This document shows positions 8,458 through 16,302 of a DNA stretch of 29,967 nucleotides, one piece after another. Numbering within the stretch: position 1 is the first letter of the stretch; each line of letters opens with the position of its first letter. The stretch comes from Deltaproteobacteria bacterium (GTDB lineage: Bacteria > Desulfobacterota_B > Binatia > UBA9968), in the NCBI GenBank assembly GCA_005879255.1, contig VBKY01000021.1, forward strand, positions 1 through 29,967, read 5' to 3'. Made by a program: the position numbers and the translations under genes. The notes below the pieces were generated by a model that ran no database searches, was not told where the DNA came from, and saw only the letters and a list, made by a program, of their open reading frames with translations.

Positions 8458-8998
8458 ACTTTTTGTTGCCGTCGCCGTCGGGCGCCGCTTCGACCTGCTC
8501 GAGCTCGGCGCCACGGTCGACGCCGAGAATGTCTACCAGGTTGAGATCTGCCGAGATGAACCGGACCGGACGACGCGGGTCCGCATTCACGTGCTGGACT
8601 ACGACGCCCTCCGCACGTATCGGAATGTTGACCAGATCTTCCGCTTGCCAGTCGTGGCGTTCGCCGTCGAGAAGGGTGTAGCCTTTGCCTGCCAAGATAT
8701 ACAACACCGATCCCCCGGGTGTTTTTTGTGCGCCGCTTCGGCCGCCCGGAGGGATTTCCTGCTCGAACACGATCATGGAGCGAATCGACGTGTTGTCGAG
8801 GGCCGGATGCAAAAACCACTTCATTTTGCCTTGACGATTATTTTCCCAGGGAAGGTCGCGGCCTTTGATGAGCCAGGCGCCCTGGCGCTGATGCTGCCGC
8901 TGGCGATCGCGCAATTGATACAGCCACTCGAGCAAGTTTTCGGTTCTGTCCGAGTAGGCGACGCCAACATTCTCTTCGGTTGAGCGGATTTTATTCAT
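8456..8998 (-). CDS. Small cupin protein with degenerate metal-binding motif
   Basis: This is a 180-residue single-cupin protein. I place the start at the ATG at 8998, whose first four bases (ATGA) overlap the stop of the upstream cupin gene. GGAG lies six bases before it. An in-frame upstream ATG (9106) would lie inside the preceding gene. The barrel is recognisable from PPGGRSGAQKTPGGSVLYIL (83-102) and DWQAEDLVNIPIRAEGVVVQ (116-135). However, the usual HxH of cupin motif 1 is replaced by AQK; only H136 of motif 2 remains. The neighbouring cupin keeps HRH. Translational coupling suggests that the two proteins form a hetero-oligomer, with this one as a structural or ligand-binding partner. 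Function is otherwise unknown. Confidence 0.75.
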   Translation of the reverse strand: MNKIRSTEENVGVAYSDRTENLLEWLYQLRDRQRQHQRQGAWLIKGRDLPWENNRQGKMKWFLHPALDNTSIRSMIVFEQEIPPGGRSGAQKTPGGSVLYILAGKGYTLLDGERHDWQAEDLVNIPIRAEGVVVQHVNADPRRPVRFISADLNLVDILGVDRGAELEQVEAAPDGDGNKK

Positions 8999-9528
8999 CG
9001 TGGGCTCCGCGCGTTGTTCTTGGCTTTGAAATCCGGGTGGTTTTCGAGCTGCACCATTTCGCTCGCGCCCCATTCGAATAGCGCTCCGCTGATGAAAGCG
9101 ATCCACTTGGCCGGCTTGTCGTCATAACGGTTGTAGTGCTTGTGCTCGACACCTCCAGGCTTGAGCGGCAGCAGCAAAAGATCGCCAGCTTCCCAATCGT
9201 GCCGTTCGCCATCCACTTCGGACCATCCCTCACCCTCGATGATGTAGATCACCAAACCCCCCTGGTGGCGATGCTTCCCGGAGTGCACCTTGATGTCTTG
9301 AACGAAAATATTCCAGTCGTCCAAGACGGTCTCGGGCGTCAAACGGCTGTAGCGTGACGGCCACATATAATGTCTCACTAGAGCCTGGCGGGACATGACC
9401 CAAGGACAATCCTCGCCGCGGATGACGACTTGGCCCGTGAAAGAGCGATCGCGTTCAGCGCGCTGATGCGCAATGATTTCTTCATAGTTGTCGCGCTCCC
9501 GGGTGCGCTCTCGGTCACGAGTTGCCAT
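8995..9528 (-). CDS. Small cupin protein, metal motif intact
   Basis: This 177-residue cytoplasmic single-cupin protein has motif 1 as HSGKHRHQGGLVIYIIEGEG (82-101, with H86 and H88) and motif 2 as WEAGDLLLLPLKPGGVEHKH (112-131, with H129 and H131). Together these are consistent with a 3-His type metal site. The first 30 residues are highly charged and probably helical. The start at 9528 is supported by AAGGAAGG just upstream (9535-9542). It is the first gene of a two-gene minus-strand operon with the degenerate cupin, and is divergent from the binding-protein gene at 9927. Such cupins occur near aromatic dioxygenase genes, but the family is broad, so I do not assign a reaction. Confidence 0.8.
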   Translation of the reverse strand: MATRDRERTRERDNYEEIIAHQRAERDRSFTGQVVIRGEDCPWVMSRQALVRHYMWPSRYSRLTPETVLDDWNIFVQDIKVHSGKHRHQGGLVIYIIEGEGWSEVDGERHDWEAGDLLLLPLKPGGVEHKHYNRYDDKPAKWIAFISGALFEWGASEMVQLENHPDFKAKNNARSPR

Positions 9529-9854
9529 GGCTCACCTTCCTTGCGCAGGGCAGGTTGCTCCAAACATATTTAGATAGGTCCCGCCAGAGTTCGAGAAACC
9601 GTGGGCACAAAAATCGATGCTCTGCATGAGCAAAGATTCGGCTTCAATTGCTTTAAGCGTCACACGTTTAATCCTCATGCACACCGTTTCAGTATGCCGA
9701 ATCGTCACGTCGTGTCAAATATCTTTTTAGAATATCGCTAATCATGACGTTTAGTTATGCGAGTCCTTCGCTGACATGCCTTGACAGGGTGAAGGTGAAC
9801 GAATATAGACTCTCCGCCTGAAGAATAAAGATAACGGAATCTTCTAAAACCTCG
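9529..9854. other. Divergent intergenic region without a gene
   Basis: No coding sequence is apparent. GATTCGGC (9635-9642) and GCCGAATC (9696-9703) form an 8-bp inverted repeat with a 53-nt spacer, and CGTCACACG/CGTCACGTCGTG motifs lie between and after them. These could be regulatory sites for the minus cupin operon. The right edge carries the promoter of the binding-protein gene. Confidence 0.4.
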
Positions 9855-9885
9855 ATTGACACGGTCTGTCAATCCCCTTTATACA
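9855..9885 (+). promoter_or_regulatory. Sigma70-type promoter with overlapping palindromic operator
   Basis: A -35 box TTGACA (9856-9861) and a -10 box TATACA (9880-9885) are separated by 18 bp. The -35 box is one arm of a perfect 7-bp inverted repeat, ATTGACA-CGGTC-TGTCAAT (9855-9873). A dimeric repressor bound there would block polymerase. The predicted transcript starts near 9892 and serves the gene at 9927. The regulator is not identified. Confidence 0.7.
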
Positions 9886-9926
9886 GGATCGCGTCTAAAA
9901 TGGTCGATCGCATAGGAGGTGCCGTG

Positions 9927-11012
9927 ATGAACCGCGCGGTTGTGATGATCGAAGTTCTCATGGTTATGGCGCTTTTTGGCTTCAACTCGGCGAGCGTCGC
10001 GGCCGAATGGGAAAGCACTCTCGCTGCCGCGAAAAAAGAAGGCAAGGTGTCCGTGATTTCGGACGTGACGGCGACCATGCGTGACGCCCTCACCCTGGAC
10101 TTTGAAAAAAAATACGGAATCTCCGTCGACTTGTTTGGAACCTCCGGCCGCGAGGTTGCTCCGAGGGTCGCTGCTGAACGGAAGGCGGGACAATTTCTCT
10201 GGGACATTTACATCCACGGATCCACGACAGCGCTTGAAGCAATTATTCCCATGGGAGCCTTCGATCCCTTGGAGCCGGCGCTAATTCTACCGGACGTCAA
10301 AGATCCGAAAACATGGCGCGGGGGAGCGATAGAATTTCTCGATCCCGGCAAAATGGTTCTGGTGATGACTCCGTTCCACAGGGGCACGATCTTTTACAAC
10401 ACCAAGCTCGTCAATGCCAAAGAGTTCAAATCGCACAAGGACCTGCTCGATCCCAAGTGGAAGGGAAAGATGGTGGTGGACGATCCTCGCAGGGCCGGAC
10501 CCGGCGTCGCGACTTTTACCTTCTTTTACCTTCACCCGGAGCTTGGCCCGGATTTCATTCGCGCGCTAGGGAAGCAGCAGATGACGATCCTGCGGGACTA
10601 CGCGCAGGAGGTGGATGCCGTGGGTCAAGGGCGATATCCGGTGCTTATCGGTGCCGCGGACTTTGTCGCGATCACTAGAGCGAAACAAGGAGTGCCGATT
10701 GCCATCGTAGATGCCAGGCAACTTAAAGAGGGAACCGACCTGAGTCCAACCAATGGGACTCTCGCGTTGTTTAACAGAGCACCGAATCCCAATGCAGCCA
10801 AGATCTATATTAACTGGCTGTTGTCAAAAGAAGGCCAAACCATCTTTGCTCGCGCCAATGGTTACGTCAGCGCTCGATTGGACGTGCCGACGGATCACAC
10901 GGAACCCTGGAGAGTGCCGTTGCCGGGGGCGATCAAGACCTACACAAAGGCGGCCATGCAAGTGAAAGATAATTTACAGCCGTTGCTGCAAGAGGTATTC
11001 GGTAGCCAATGA
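9927..11012 (+). CDS. Secreted ABC substrate-binding protein, iron(III)/organic-anion type
   Basis: The 361-residue periplasmic protein has an N-terminal signal sequence ending near NSASVAA/EW. It is followed by features of family 1 extracellular binding proteins (Fe3+/putrescine/2-aminoethylphosphonate clade). These include YGISVDLFGTSGREVAPRVA after the first strand-helix unit, GTIFYNTKLV, LLDPKWKGKM and a C-terminal INWLLSKEGQTIFAR block. I choose ATG 9927 because AGGAGG (9914-9919) lies seven bases upstream; an in-frame ATG at 9900 has no such site and would spoil the signal peptide. It is monocistronic, with its own promoter. The fused permease at 441 and ATPase tail at 1 are the right class to work with it, though 8 kb away. 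The ligand is unknown. Confidence 0.85.
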   Translation: MNRAVVMIEVLMVMALFGFNSASVAAEWESTLAAAKKEGKVSVISDVTATMRDALTLDFEKKYGISVDLFGTSGREVAPRVAAERKAGQFLWDIYIHGSTTALEAIIPMGAFDPLEPALILPDVKDPKTWRGGAIEFLDPGKMVLVMTPFHRGTIFYNTKLVNAKEFKSHKDLLDPKWKGKMVVDDPRRAGPGVATFTFFYLHPELGPDFIRALGKQQMTILRDYAQEVDAVGQGRYPVLIGAADFVAITRAKQGVPIAIVDARQLKEGTDLSPTNGTLALFNRAPNPNAAKIYINWLLSKEGQTIFARANGYVSARLDVPTDHTEPWRVPLPGAIKTYTKAAMQVKDNLQPLLQEVFGSQ

Positions 11013-11089
11013 ATAAAATCGCTGTAGATCTATCCCGTGAACGAGGAGACTGGAGGCCGCTGATGGGCTGCCTCCCAGCCGAGGAAAGA

Positions 11090-12150
11090 TCAATCAACAG
11101 AGATAGGGTCGCTACGGTATGTAATCGGCGGCATGTGGCAGTCGACGCCGTTCTTCTTGCACCGCTCGACGAACTCCCGGCGAATTTCCGGATCTTCATC
11201 CTCGTATTCGATCAAGGTGCCGCCTTCGCGCAAGCTCGTCGTCGGTCCTTCGCGGTTGTTGCGCGTGCTCGCGTCGTGGATGGTCGTCGGATTCTTGCGG
11301 CTGCCAAGACGGAGCGCGACGTGCCTGGCCGGCTCCGCGCCGGTGTTGAGGTGGGTGTGGAACCAGCCGTCGGGCGGGCTATAAATACTACCCGGCTTCC
11401 AATCGCATCTGGCCACATATAGATATAACCCTGTGAGCGCACCACGAGCAGTATCGCTCCCGCCGCGTGGTAATGGGCCTTGTGATAGATGCCGGACGGC
11501 CATTCGGACATATGTCCGATCAGGCTGTTGTCCGCCATTTCGAAGCAGGTGATCCCTCCTTCAGCAACCTTGTAAGGGGCGGCGTCGAGGGGCGCGGTTC
11601 TCGCATCAGCAATGAAATTCGTATCCCACATGCTCGTCCGTTTCGCCTTGTAGCGCTTGGTGCTCATGTTGAAGTACGAGTCTTCGCCCTGATAGCGGGA
11701 TTTAAACGCGTAACTGTTGTTGAAAACGAAATCCGAATCGCGAAAGAAATCCATGATAATGGGCGCGGTGGTGACAGCCAGCAGAAAGGCTGACTCACGC
11801 GCGCCGTTGTAGAGGCGATGCCAAGTATTGAGCGGCGGAGCGAAGAGACTCCCTTCCGACCATTCGAACGCCTGCTTGCGCATGCCGTCGTACCAGACCT
11901 CGGTGCTGCCGCGTCCCTTCAGGACGTACAGAAGCTCGCCGCCTGGCGGAATCTCGACGACGTACATACCTGTAACGCCACCGCTACCCTTCAGTTGGAT
12001 GTAAGAGCCGGTCCCCCCCATGCGCGCCCACGGCTTGCGTGGCAGTTCGGTCACATCCTCGACTGCAAGTCCGTCAAAAATCGGAATACCTTCCTGCTCC
12101 ATCCACCGCAGATAGGCGGCTTTCTGAGGCGTGTATACAATTTCGTCCAT
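11090..12150 (-). pseudogene. Decayed bicupin gene (gentisate-dioxygenase-like), deletion plus frameshift
   Basis: From ATG 12150 (GAGGAG five bases upstream) the frame encodes a bicupin related to the protein at 5923-7008. It reads in good homology to YIYMWPDA near 11405. Beyond that the frame degenerates into an Arg/Thr/Ala-rich tail running to 11212. The proper continuation, CDWKPGSIYSPPDGWFHTHL through EGGTLIEYEDEDPEI to a TGA at 11090-11092, is in another frame, so a frameshift lies at about 11400-11415. In addition, the first cupin reads EIPPGGELLYVLKG where its paralog has EIPPGTKLKPQKHLYEEMVYIL. About ten residues with the metal-binding His and Glu are missing, in frame. The second cupin keeps HKAHYHAAGA. 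Two independent lesions argue for decay rather than a single sequencing error. Confidence 0.8.
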
Positions 12151-12227
12151 CGCGACTCCTCTGTTCCCAAAAATTAATTTCGATTCTTTAGATAATGTCT
12201 AGTGCCTTGTGTTGTCAAGCCGCTGCG

Positions 12228-12365
12228 GGGTAGTGGTTCATTTTCAATCGACCATGGACCCCTAAAATCGAGAAAGATTCCTCGCTTTGCTCGGAATGAC
12301 AACTACATAAGCCATATGTCATCTCGAACAAAGTGAGAGATCTTTCCCAAACTGAACCACTACCC
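12228..12365. mobile_element. MITE-like element 1 with 13-bp terminal inverted repeats and target duplication
   Basis: The 138-bp element begins GGGTAGTGGTTCA (12228-12240) and ends TGAACCACTACCC (12353-12365), a perfect inverted repeat. It is flanked by the direct repeat GCTGCG (12222-12227 and 12366-12371); the repeat can be read as 8 bp, CGCTGCGG, if the terminus is shortened by one base. The interior is an imperfect palindrome of the GTCATNTCGA...GAGA(A/G)ATCTTTC type. There is no coding capacity. Its termini match those of the element at 19518-19641. A TTGACA box at 12213-12218 (minus strand) lies beside the left duplication, upstream of the decayed cupin gene. Confidence 0.8.
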
Positions 12366-12530
12366 GCTGCGGACTCGACGGTTCGCCCGCGGCGCGATAT
12401 TGACGATCTTCGCCTTATGCAGCCTGCGTTCGTTCATGGCGGTGCTTCAGTGCGCTGAGTCGTGCTCTGTCGGCATTTGCGCCGGAGAAGGTGGAATTGA
12501 TATGAACGAATTCTACAAAAATTCGCGTAA

Positions 12531-12629
12531 CTTATCCGGAGTAAAGAAGAGGTCATTACGCGCATCGACGTGCACGCGCACTATTATTGCTTTGTCTCCC
12601 CGAACGTTAGGCGTTTTTCCGAAGGGTAA
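12531..12629 (+). pseudogene. Possible N-terminal remnant of an amidohydrolase (ACMSD-like)
   Basis: In the gap before the aldolase gene, one frame reads EEVITRIDVHAHYYC (about 12546-12590). It stops at TAA 12627-12629 after about 13 more residues. IDVHAHYY is the typical first strand of metal-dependent amidohydrolase/ACMSD-type decarboxylases, where the HxH binds the metal. There is no complete start or body. It may be a deletion remnant or chance. The rest of 12373-12666 shows no supported gene. Confidence 0.25.
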
Positions 12630-12666
12630 TAGCCCGAGCGACCACACGAGGAGGATACGACAGATC

Positions 12667-13395
12667 ATGGCGAAGAAAAGCTCCGCAAAGAATTTTACGT
12701 CGCAGCTTGCCGACGACGTGCTCTTTGGCGCGCGCGTTCTGTACCGCGAGCTCGACGATATTTTTGGCCACGTGAGCGGCCGGCTTCCTCGTGAGGCAAA
12801 ACGCGAAGGATTGCTGTTCACGCGCATGCGCATCGCGCCCAAGCCCCTGGACCCGGACGAAGTGATGGAGATCGATTTTTCCTGCCGGCGCATCAAGGGC
12901 AAGCAGCATGTGTCCGGCGAGACCTTTATCCACACGGAAATCTATCAGGCACGGCCGGACGTTGGCGGAGTTGTTCACGCCCATCCGTTTCACGCGGTTA
13001 TCTTATCCGCGACCGGCCGGCAGCTACAAACCTTTCACCCCGCATCTATAGCGTTCGGCAATGGAGTGCCGCTTTTCCGGGGTAACCAGATCAATACCGA
13101 ACAGGACGGGCGCGAAGTTGCAGAAACGCTCGGCCAAGGCAAGGCGCTGATACTCAAAAATCACGGCGCGGTTACGGTCGGTCAAAATGTGGCCGACGCG
13201 GTGGTCAGGATGTATTACCTGGAGAGGGCCGCCTACGCGCATTTGTTAGCCGGCAAAGATCTCGCGCCATGGACGCCGGACTCGACCTACCTCAACATCA
13301 TAGATCAATCGTACAAATTTCTTTGGCGCACCTGGCACTGGGACCTGGAAAACGGCGGCGCGATGGCGCGCTGGGAGCGTAAGATGAGGAAGTGA
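12667..13395 (+). CDS. Class II aldolase/adducin-family protein
   Basis: The 242-residue cytoplasmic enzyme has the zinc site of class II (fuculose-phosphate type) aldolases: SGETF with E85, HAHPFH with H104 and H106, and LKNHGAVTVG with H166. GHVSGRL near residues 35-40 is the usual phosphate/backbone loop region. Members also catalyse decarboxylation of dihydroxy-aromatic acids, which would suit this neighbourhood, but the substrate is not readable. I choose ATG 12667 because GAGGAGG lies at 12648-12654 and homology begins just after it. The open frame extends to 12400, but that extension looks noncoding and crosses a possible gene remnant. It is transcribed alone, convergent with the DppA-like gene. 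Confidence 0.85.
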   Translation: MAKKSSAKNFTSQLADDVLFGARVLYRELDDIFGHVSGRLPREAKREGLLFTRMRIAPKPLDPDEVMEIDFSCRRIKGKQHVSGETFIHTEIYQARPDVGGVVHAHPFHAVILSATGRQLQTFHPASIAFGNGVPLFRGNQINTEQDGREVAETLGQGKALILKNHGAVTVGQNVADAVVRMYYLERAAYAHLLAGKDLAPWTPDSTYLNIIDQSYKFLWRTWHWDLENGGAMARWERKMRK

Positions 13396-13407
13396 TCTTT
13401 CAAAGAA

Positions 13408-13439
13408 TGGAGTGTTGGAGTACTGGAGTGCTGGAGTAT
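13408..13439. repeat. Short tandem array of four TGGAGTNN octamers
   Basis: Four consecutive 8-bp units, TGGAGTGT, TGGAGTAC, TGGAGTGC and TGGAGTAT, follow the aldolase stop codon. Conserved TGGAGT with two variable bases indicates a small tandem repeat. The remainder of the 171-nt convergent gap shows no clear terminator. Confidence 0.7.
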
Positions 13440-13566
13440 TGACTCTTAATGAGCGCGTCGTCGCTCCTCAACCTGGTACTCAGTCGTTCTAAGCAGTCGC
13501 CGTTCGTGTTTGCGTCTCTTTGTTCTTAAACGACACGATCACGCATCACGAGCACGATCTCACACG

Positions 13567-15129
13567 CTAATTGGCTATCCAGGTCTTTAACAGTCCCCCG
13601 CTGGTTGACGTCCAGTTATCGCTTATGCCCGCTTCAAACCCGCGAACCTTCGATCCAAAGGTGAAAAAGCGCGGAGTAAAGACCAAAGGCGCTTCGGGGA
13701 GGTCCAGGTGAATGATCCGGATCGCTTTGGCGTAAAGCTCGTAGCGTTTTTTGAAATCGCTGATCGATCCCGCCTCACGGACCAATCGATCGAATTCCTC
13801 GTTACAATAGGCGGAGTAGTTTAAGATCCGTTTCGGCCCTTTTTTTGGTTCGTCGCAGCCAAAACGAAAAGGATACGAGTCACCGGGATCGACGACGGGT
13901 TCAGCACCGCTCAGGACCATGTGGAACTGACCATCGCGACGAATGTTCACATAGCGCGCGTGCTCGAGATAGTCGACTTTGGTCTTTATGCCGGCTGTGG
14001 TGAGTTGCTGCTGGAGAATCTGATTTTCTTCTTCCTCCCCGGTGCGCGCGACAATGACCACTTCGAGCTCCGGACCGACACCTGATTCTTTCAGCAGCGC
14101 CTTCACCTTGGCGGGATCCCGTTTGAGTTCGGGCAGGTCCTTGACGAACCAGGGGCTGGATTTCGGAATGCCCCAGACGGTGGCCGGCTCGCCAAATCCC
14201 CAGTGCGCGCCTTTTAGGAAGTCGCGCGCATCCACGGCGTGGAGCACAGCATGGCGTATCTTGATATTATTAAATGGCGGCTGAGTCACGTTGAACACTA
14301 GGCGGCGAAATCCAGCGTATTTCGCTTCGGCGATCTGGATGCCCGGTATCTCCCCGGCGACGATTTTTTTTACGAATGCGTAAGGCGTGCGCTCGATCAT
14401 GTCCAGGTCGCGGCTGCGCAGCGAAAGAAATCGCACCTGATCGTCGATCACCGGTTTTAGCACCAACTCGTCGATGTACGGCAGACCTTTCTGCCAATAA
14501 TTTTTGTTGCGCGTCAGGATCAGCTCGCGCGCGACCTTATAATCCTTGTAAACGAAGGGACCGGTGCCCGGCGGAAAAGCATTCAGGTTGGATTTCCCAG
14601 CAGGAACGGAGTCTTTGGGGACAACCACAAATGGCGGTATACCACTCACTTGCACAAGAAACGCGGCTTGCGGCTGTTTGAGAACTATTTCGACCGTGCT
14701 CTTATCCTTGGCTCTGACCTCTTGAACATTTCTCAGCAGCGTCAGCCCGGTCGCCTGGTTCTGCGGATCCAACGCGTATTCGATACTCCATTTCACATCC
14801 TCGGCGGTGAGCTCCTTGCCATTGTGAAAGCGCACGCCTGGCCGTAGTTTGAAAGTGTAGGTTTTTTCGTCCTTGGCTACACTCCACGACTCGGCCAGCG
14901 CGGGAATGGGCCGCTGTCGGTCATCCAAATCCAAAAGCGTCTGGAACATGAGTTCCCGAACGAAGCTATCCGTGGATTGGCTTCTATAAAACGGGTTGAG
15001 CGAGACGATGTCCTTGGCGATGCCGAAAACCAGACGCCCGCCGTACTTTGGGCTTTCTGCGCCCCAAACCGACGTTGAGAAAGTCATGAGCGTTGCGAGC
15101 GCTAAACTGAAAAACTCAAAACGTTTCAT
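13567..15129 (-). CDS. Dipeptide/oligopeptide-type ABC substrate-binding protein (DppA/OppA family)
   Basis: The 520-residue secreted protein belongs to the family 5 extracellular binding proteins. A signal sequence (MKRFEFFSLALATLMTFSTS..WGA) is followed by PKYGGRLVFGIAKDIVSLNP. Further family blocks are ALAESWSVAKDEKTYTFKLR, VRFHNGKELTAEDVKWSIEY and IRHAVLHAVDARDFL. The start at 15129 is supported by AAAGGAGGG directly upstream; an in-frame ATG at 15198 would add 23 residues in front of the signal peptide. It is the last gene of the minus-strand operon, separated from the permease C gene by 238 nt containing a repeat. Ligands of this family range from peptides to nickel, sugars and opines. 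Next to a decarboxylase and an aromatic-acid module, a small organic ligand is as likely as a peptide. Confidence 0.9.
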   Translation of the reverse strand: MKRFEFFSLALATLMTFSTSVWGAESPKYGGRLVFGIAKDIVSLNPFYRSQSTDSFVRELMFQTLLDLDDRQRPIPALAESWSVAKDEKTYTFKLRPGVRFHNGKELTAEDVKWSIEYALDPQNQATGLTLLRNVQEVRAKDKSTVEIVLKQPQAAFLVQVSGIPPFVVVPKDSVPAGKSNLNAFPPGTGPFVYKDYKVARELILTRNKNYWQKGLPYIDELVLKPVIDDQVRFLSLRSRDLDMIERTPYAFVKKIVAGEIPGIQIAEAKYAGFRRLVFNVTQPPFNNIKIRHAVLHAVDARDFLKGAHWGFGEPATVWGIPKSSPWFVKDLPELKRDPAKVKALLKESGVGPELEVVIVARTGEEEENQILQQQLTTAGIKTKVDYLEHARYVNIRRDGQFHMVLSGAEPVVDPGDSYPFRFGCDEPKKGPKRILNYSAYCNEEFDRLVREAGSISDFKKRYELYAKAIRIIHLDLPEAPLVFTPRFFTFGSKVRGFEAGISDNWTSTSGGLLKTWIAN

Positions 15130-15250
15130 GAGCCCTCCTTTGAACAAGCGATGACGCGTGCAAGGGATAGCTTCGACATCCGATATTGACGCGCTCAATA
15201 TCCGCCAAGCCGAAGGCTGGTGTCAACTTGCGCTACCGACAAAGAAATCC

Positions 15251-15354
15251 GTTCAAGGTTCCAAGCCTGTCCTGAACGAAGTGAAGGATCTTTCTTCTTG
15301 TTACGGATCCTTCGAAGCTCAGGATGCGCGAGGCGCGCACTTTGAACGTTGAAC
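15251..15354. repeat. Repeat with GTTCAAGGTTC / GAACGTTGAAC ends
   Basis: GTTCAAGGTTCCAAG (15251-15265) and CTTTGAACGTTGAAC (15340-15354) are imperfect inverted ends. Inside are CCTGAACGAAGTGAAGGATC and GGATCCTTCGAAGCTCAGGA, which are also largely complementary. It is a dispersed palindromic repeat in the gap between DppC and DppA genes and could set their expression ratio through an RNA hairpin. A GTTCAA heptamer array at 28159 is related in sequence. Confidence 0.6.
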
Positions 15355-15367
15355 CGCACCGCGCGCG

Positions 15368-16279
15368 CTATACTTCGTACTGGCGCGGATCGAAAATGTC
15401 GCGCAGCCCATCGCCGATAAGGTTGAAGCCGAGGATGGTAAGCGAAATCACCAGCCCCGGGATGATGGCAACATGAGGAGCGAGCTCCATATATCCGCGC
15501 GCTTCGCTGAGCATCAGTCCCCAGCTCGGCGCCGGCGGGGGAAAACCTAAACCGAGAAAGCTCAGAGACGACTCGACAAGAATCGCATGGGCGAAATCAA
15601 GGCTCACCAGGACCAAAATCGGCGCCATGCAGTTTGACAGTATTTGATAAAAAAGAATGCGAAACTCCGGCTCCCCGGTCATGCGCGCGGCTTCGACATA
15701 CTCTTTTTCTTTTTGTGACAGCACGCTGGCGCGCACGACCCGCGCATAGCCCGGCACCGAGGTGATGCCGATGGCGAGATAGAGGGTCAAGAAAGTCGGT
15801 CCCATGGCCGCTACCAGTGTGATTGCGAGCAGCCTTCCCGGAAATGCAAGAAAGGTATCGATACCCCTCATAATCAATGTATCCACCCAGCCGCCGGCGT
15901 ATCCTGAGAGCGCTCCGATGGGTACGCCGATGACGACTGCGAGCAGCACCGCGCCCAGAGCGACGCGCATGGCGATTCTGCTGCCGTAGACGAGCCGGGT
16001 GAAGATGTCGCGCCCATAACTGTCGGTTCCTAACCAATGCTCGGCGGACGGGCGCACGAGCCGCTCGGCGAGATTCATTTTTAACGGATCATGGGTGGCA
16101 AGCTGGGGTGCCAGGATCGCGGTCAGAGAAATCCACAGAACGATAATCAGCCCCAGGGCCGCCAGCCGGTTGCGCAAGATGACCGCGAAGGCATCGCGCG
16201 AACGCGCGAGCATACTGCGCCGTTGCGCCCGCGGCGCAATCGGTTCCTGGGAAAACGGCGTAACGGTTGCTTCGGCCAT
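15368..16279 (-). CDS. ABC permease, DppC-like
   Basis: The 303-residue inner-membrane permease of the dipeptide/nickel importer family has about six membrane segments after a cytoplasmic N-terminus. It shows the family motif HWLGTDSYGRD (81-91). The EAA loop is YVEAARMTGEPEFRILFYQI (194-213), and a LSFLGLGFPPPAPSWG block is typical of DppC. A purine-rich AGGAGG...GGAG stretch precedes the ATG. It starts 23 nt after the DppB-like gene, so the two are cotranscribed and form the heterodimeric channel. No Dpp ATPase gene occurs in the window, so ATP-binding subunits must be encoded elsewhere. Confidence 0.92.
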   Translation of the reverse strand: MAEATVTPFSQEPIAPRAQRRSMLARSRDAFAVILRNRLAALGLIIVLWISLTAILAPQLATHDPLKMNLAERLVRPSAEHWLGTDSYGRDIFTRLVYGSRIAMRVALGAVLLAVVIGVPIGALSGYAGGWVDTLIMRGIDTFLAFPGRLLAITLVAAMGPTFLTLYLAIGITSVPGYARVVRASVLSQKEKEYVEAARMTGEPEFRILFYQILSNCMAPILVLVSLDFAHAILVESSLSFLGLGFPPPAPSWGLMLSEARGYMELAPHVAIIPGLVISLTILGFNLIGDGLRDIFDPRQYEV

Positions 16280-16302
16280 CGAGCTCCTGCCTCCTCGATA
16301 AG

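Noticed and set aside
8324..8983. A 219-codon open frame on the plus strand
   Set aside because: It runs through a palindromic repeat and is antisense to a cupin gene with coupled start; no domain signal.
8995..9106. Longer start of the degenerate cupin at 9106
   Set aside because: It would overlap the preceding coding gene by more than 100 nt; the ATGA junction at 8998 with GGAG upstream is a better start.
12400..12666. N-terminal extension of the class II aldolase frame
   Set aside because: There is no homology, it crosses a possible gene remnant in another frame, and a Shine-Dalgarno sequence marks ATG 12667.
13408..13439. Tandem octamers as a possible CRISPR
   Set aside because: Units are 8 bp with no spacers, and no cas genes are present; the same applies to the heptamers at 28159-28186.
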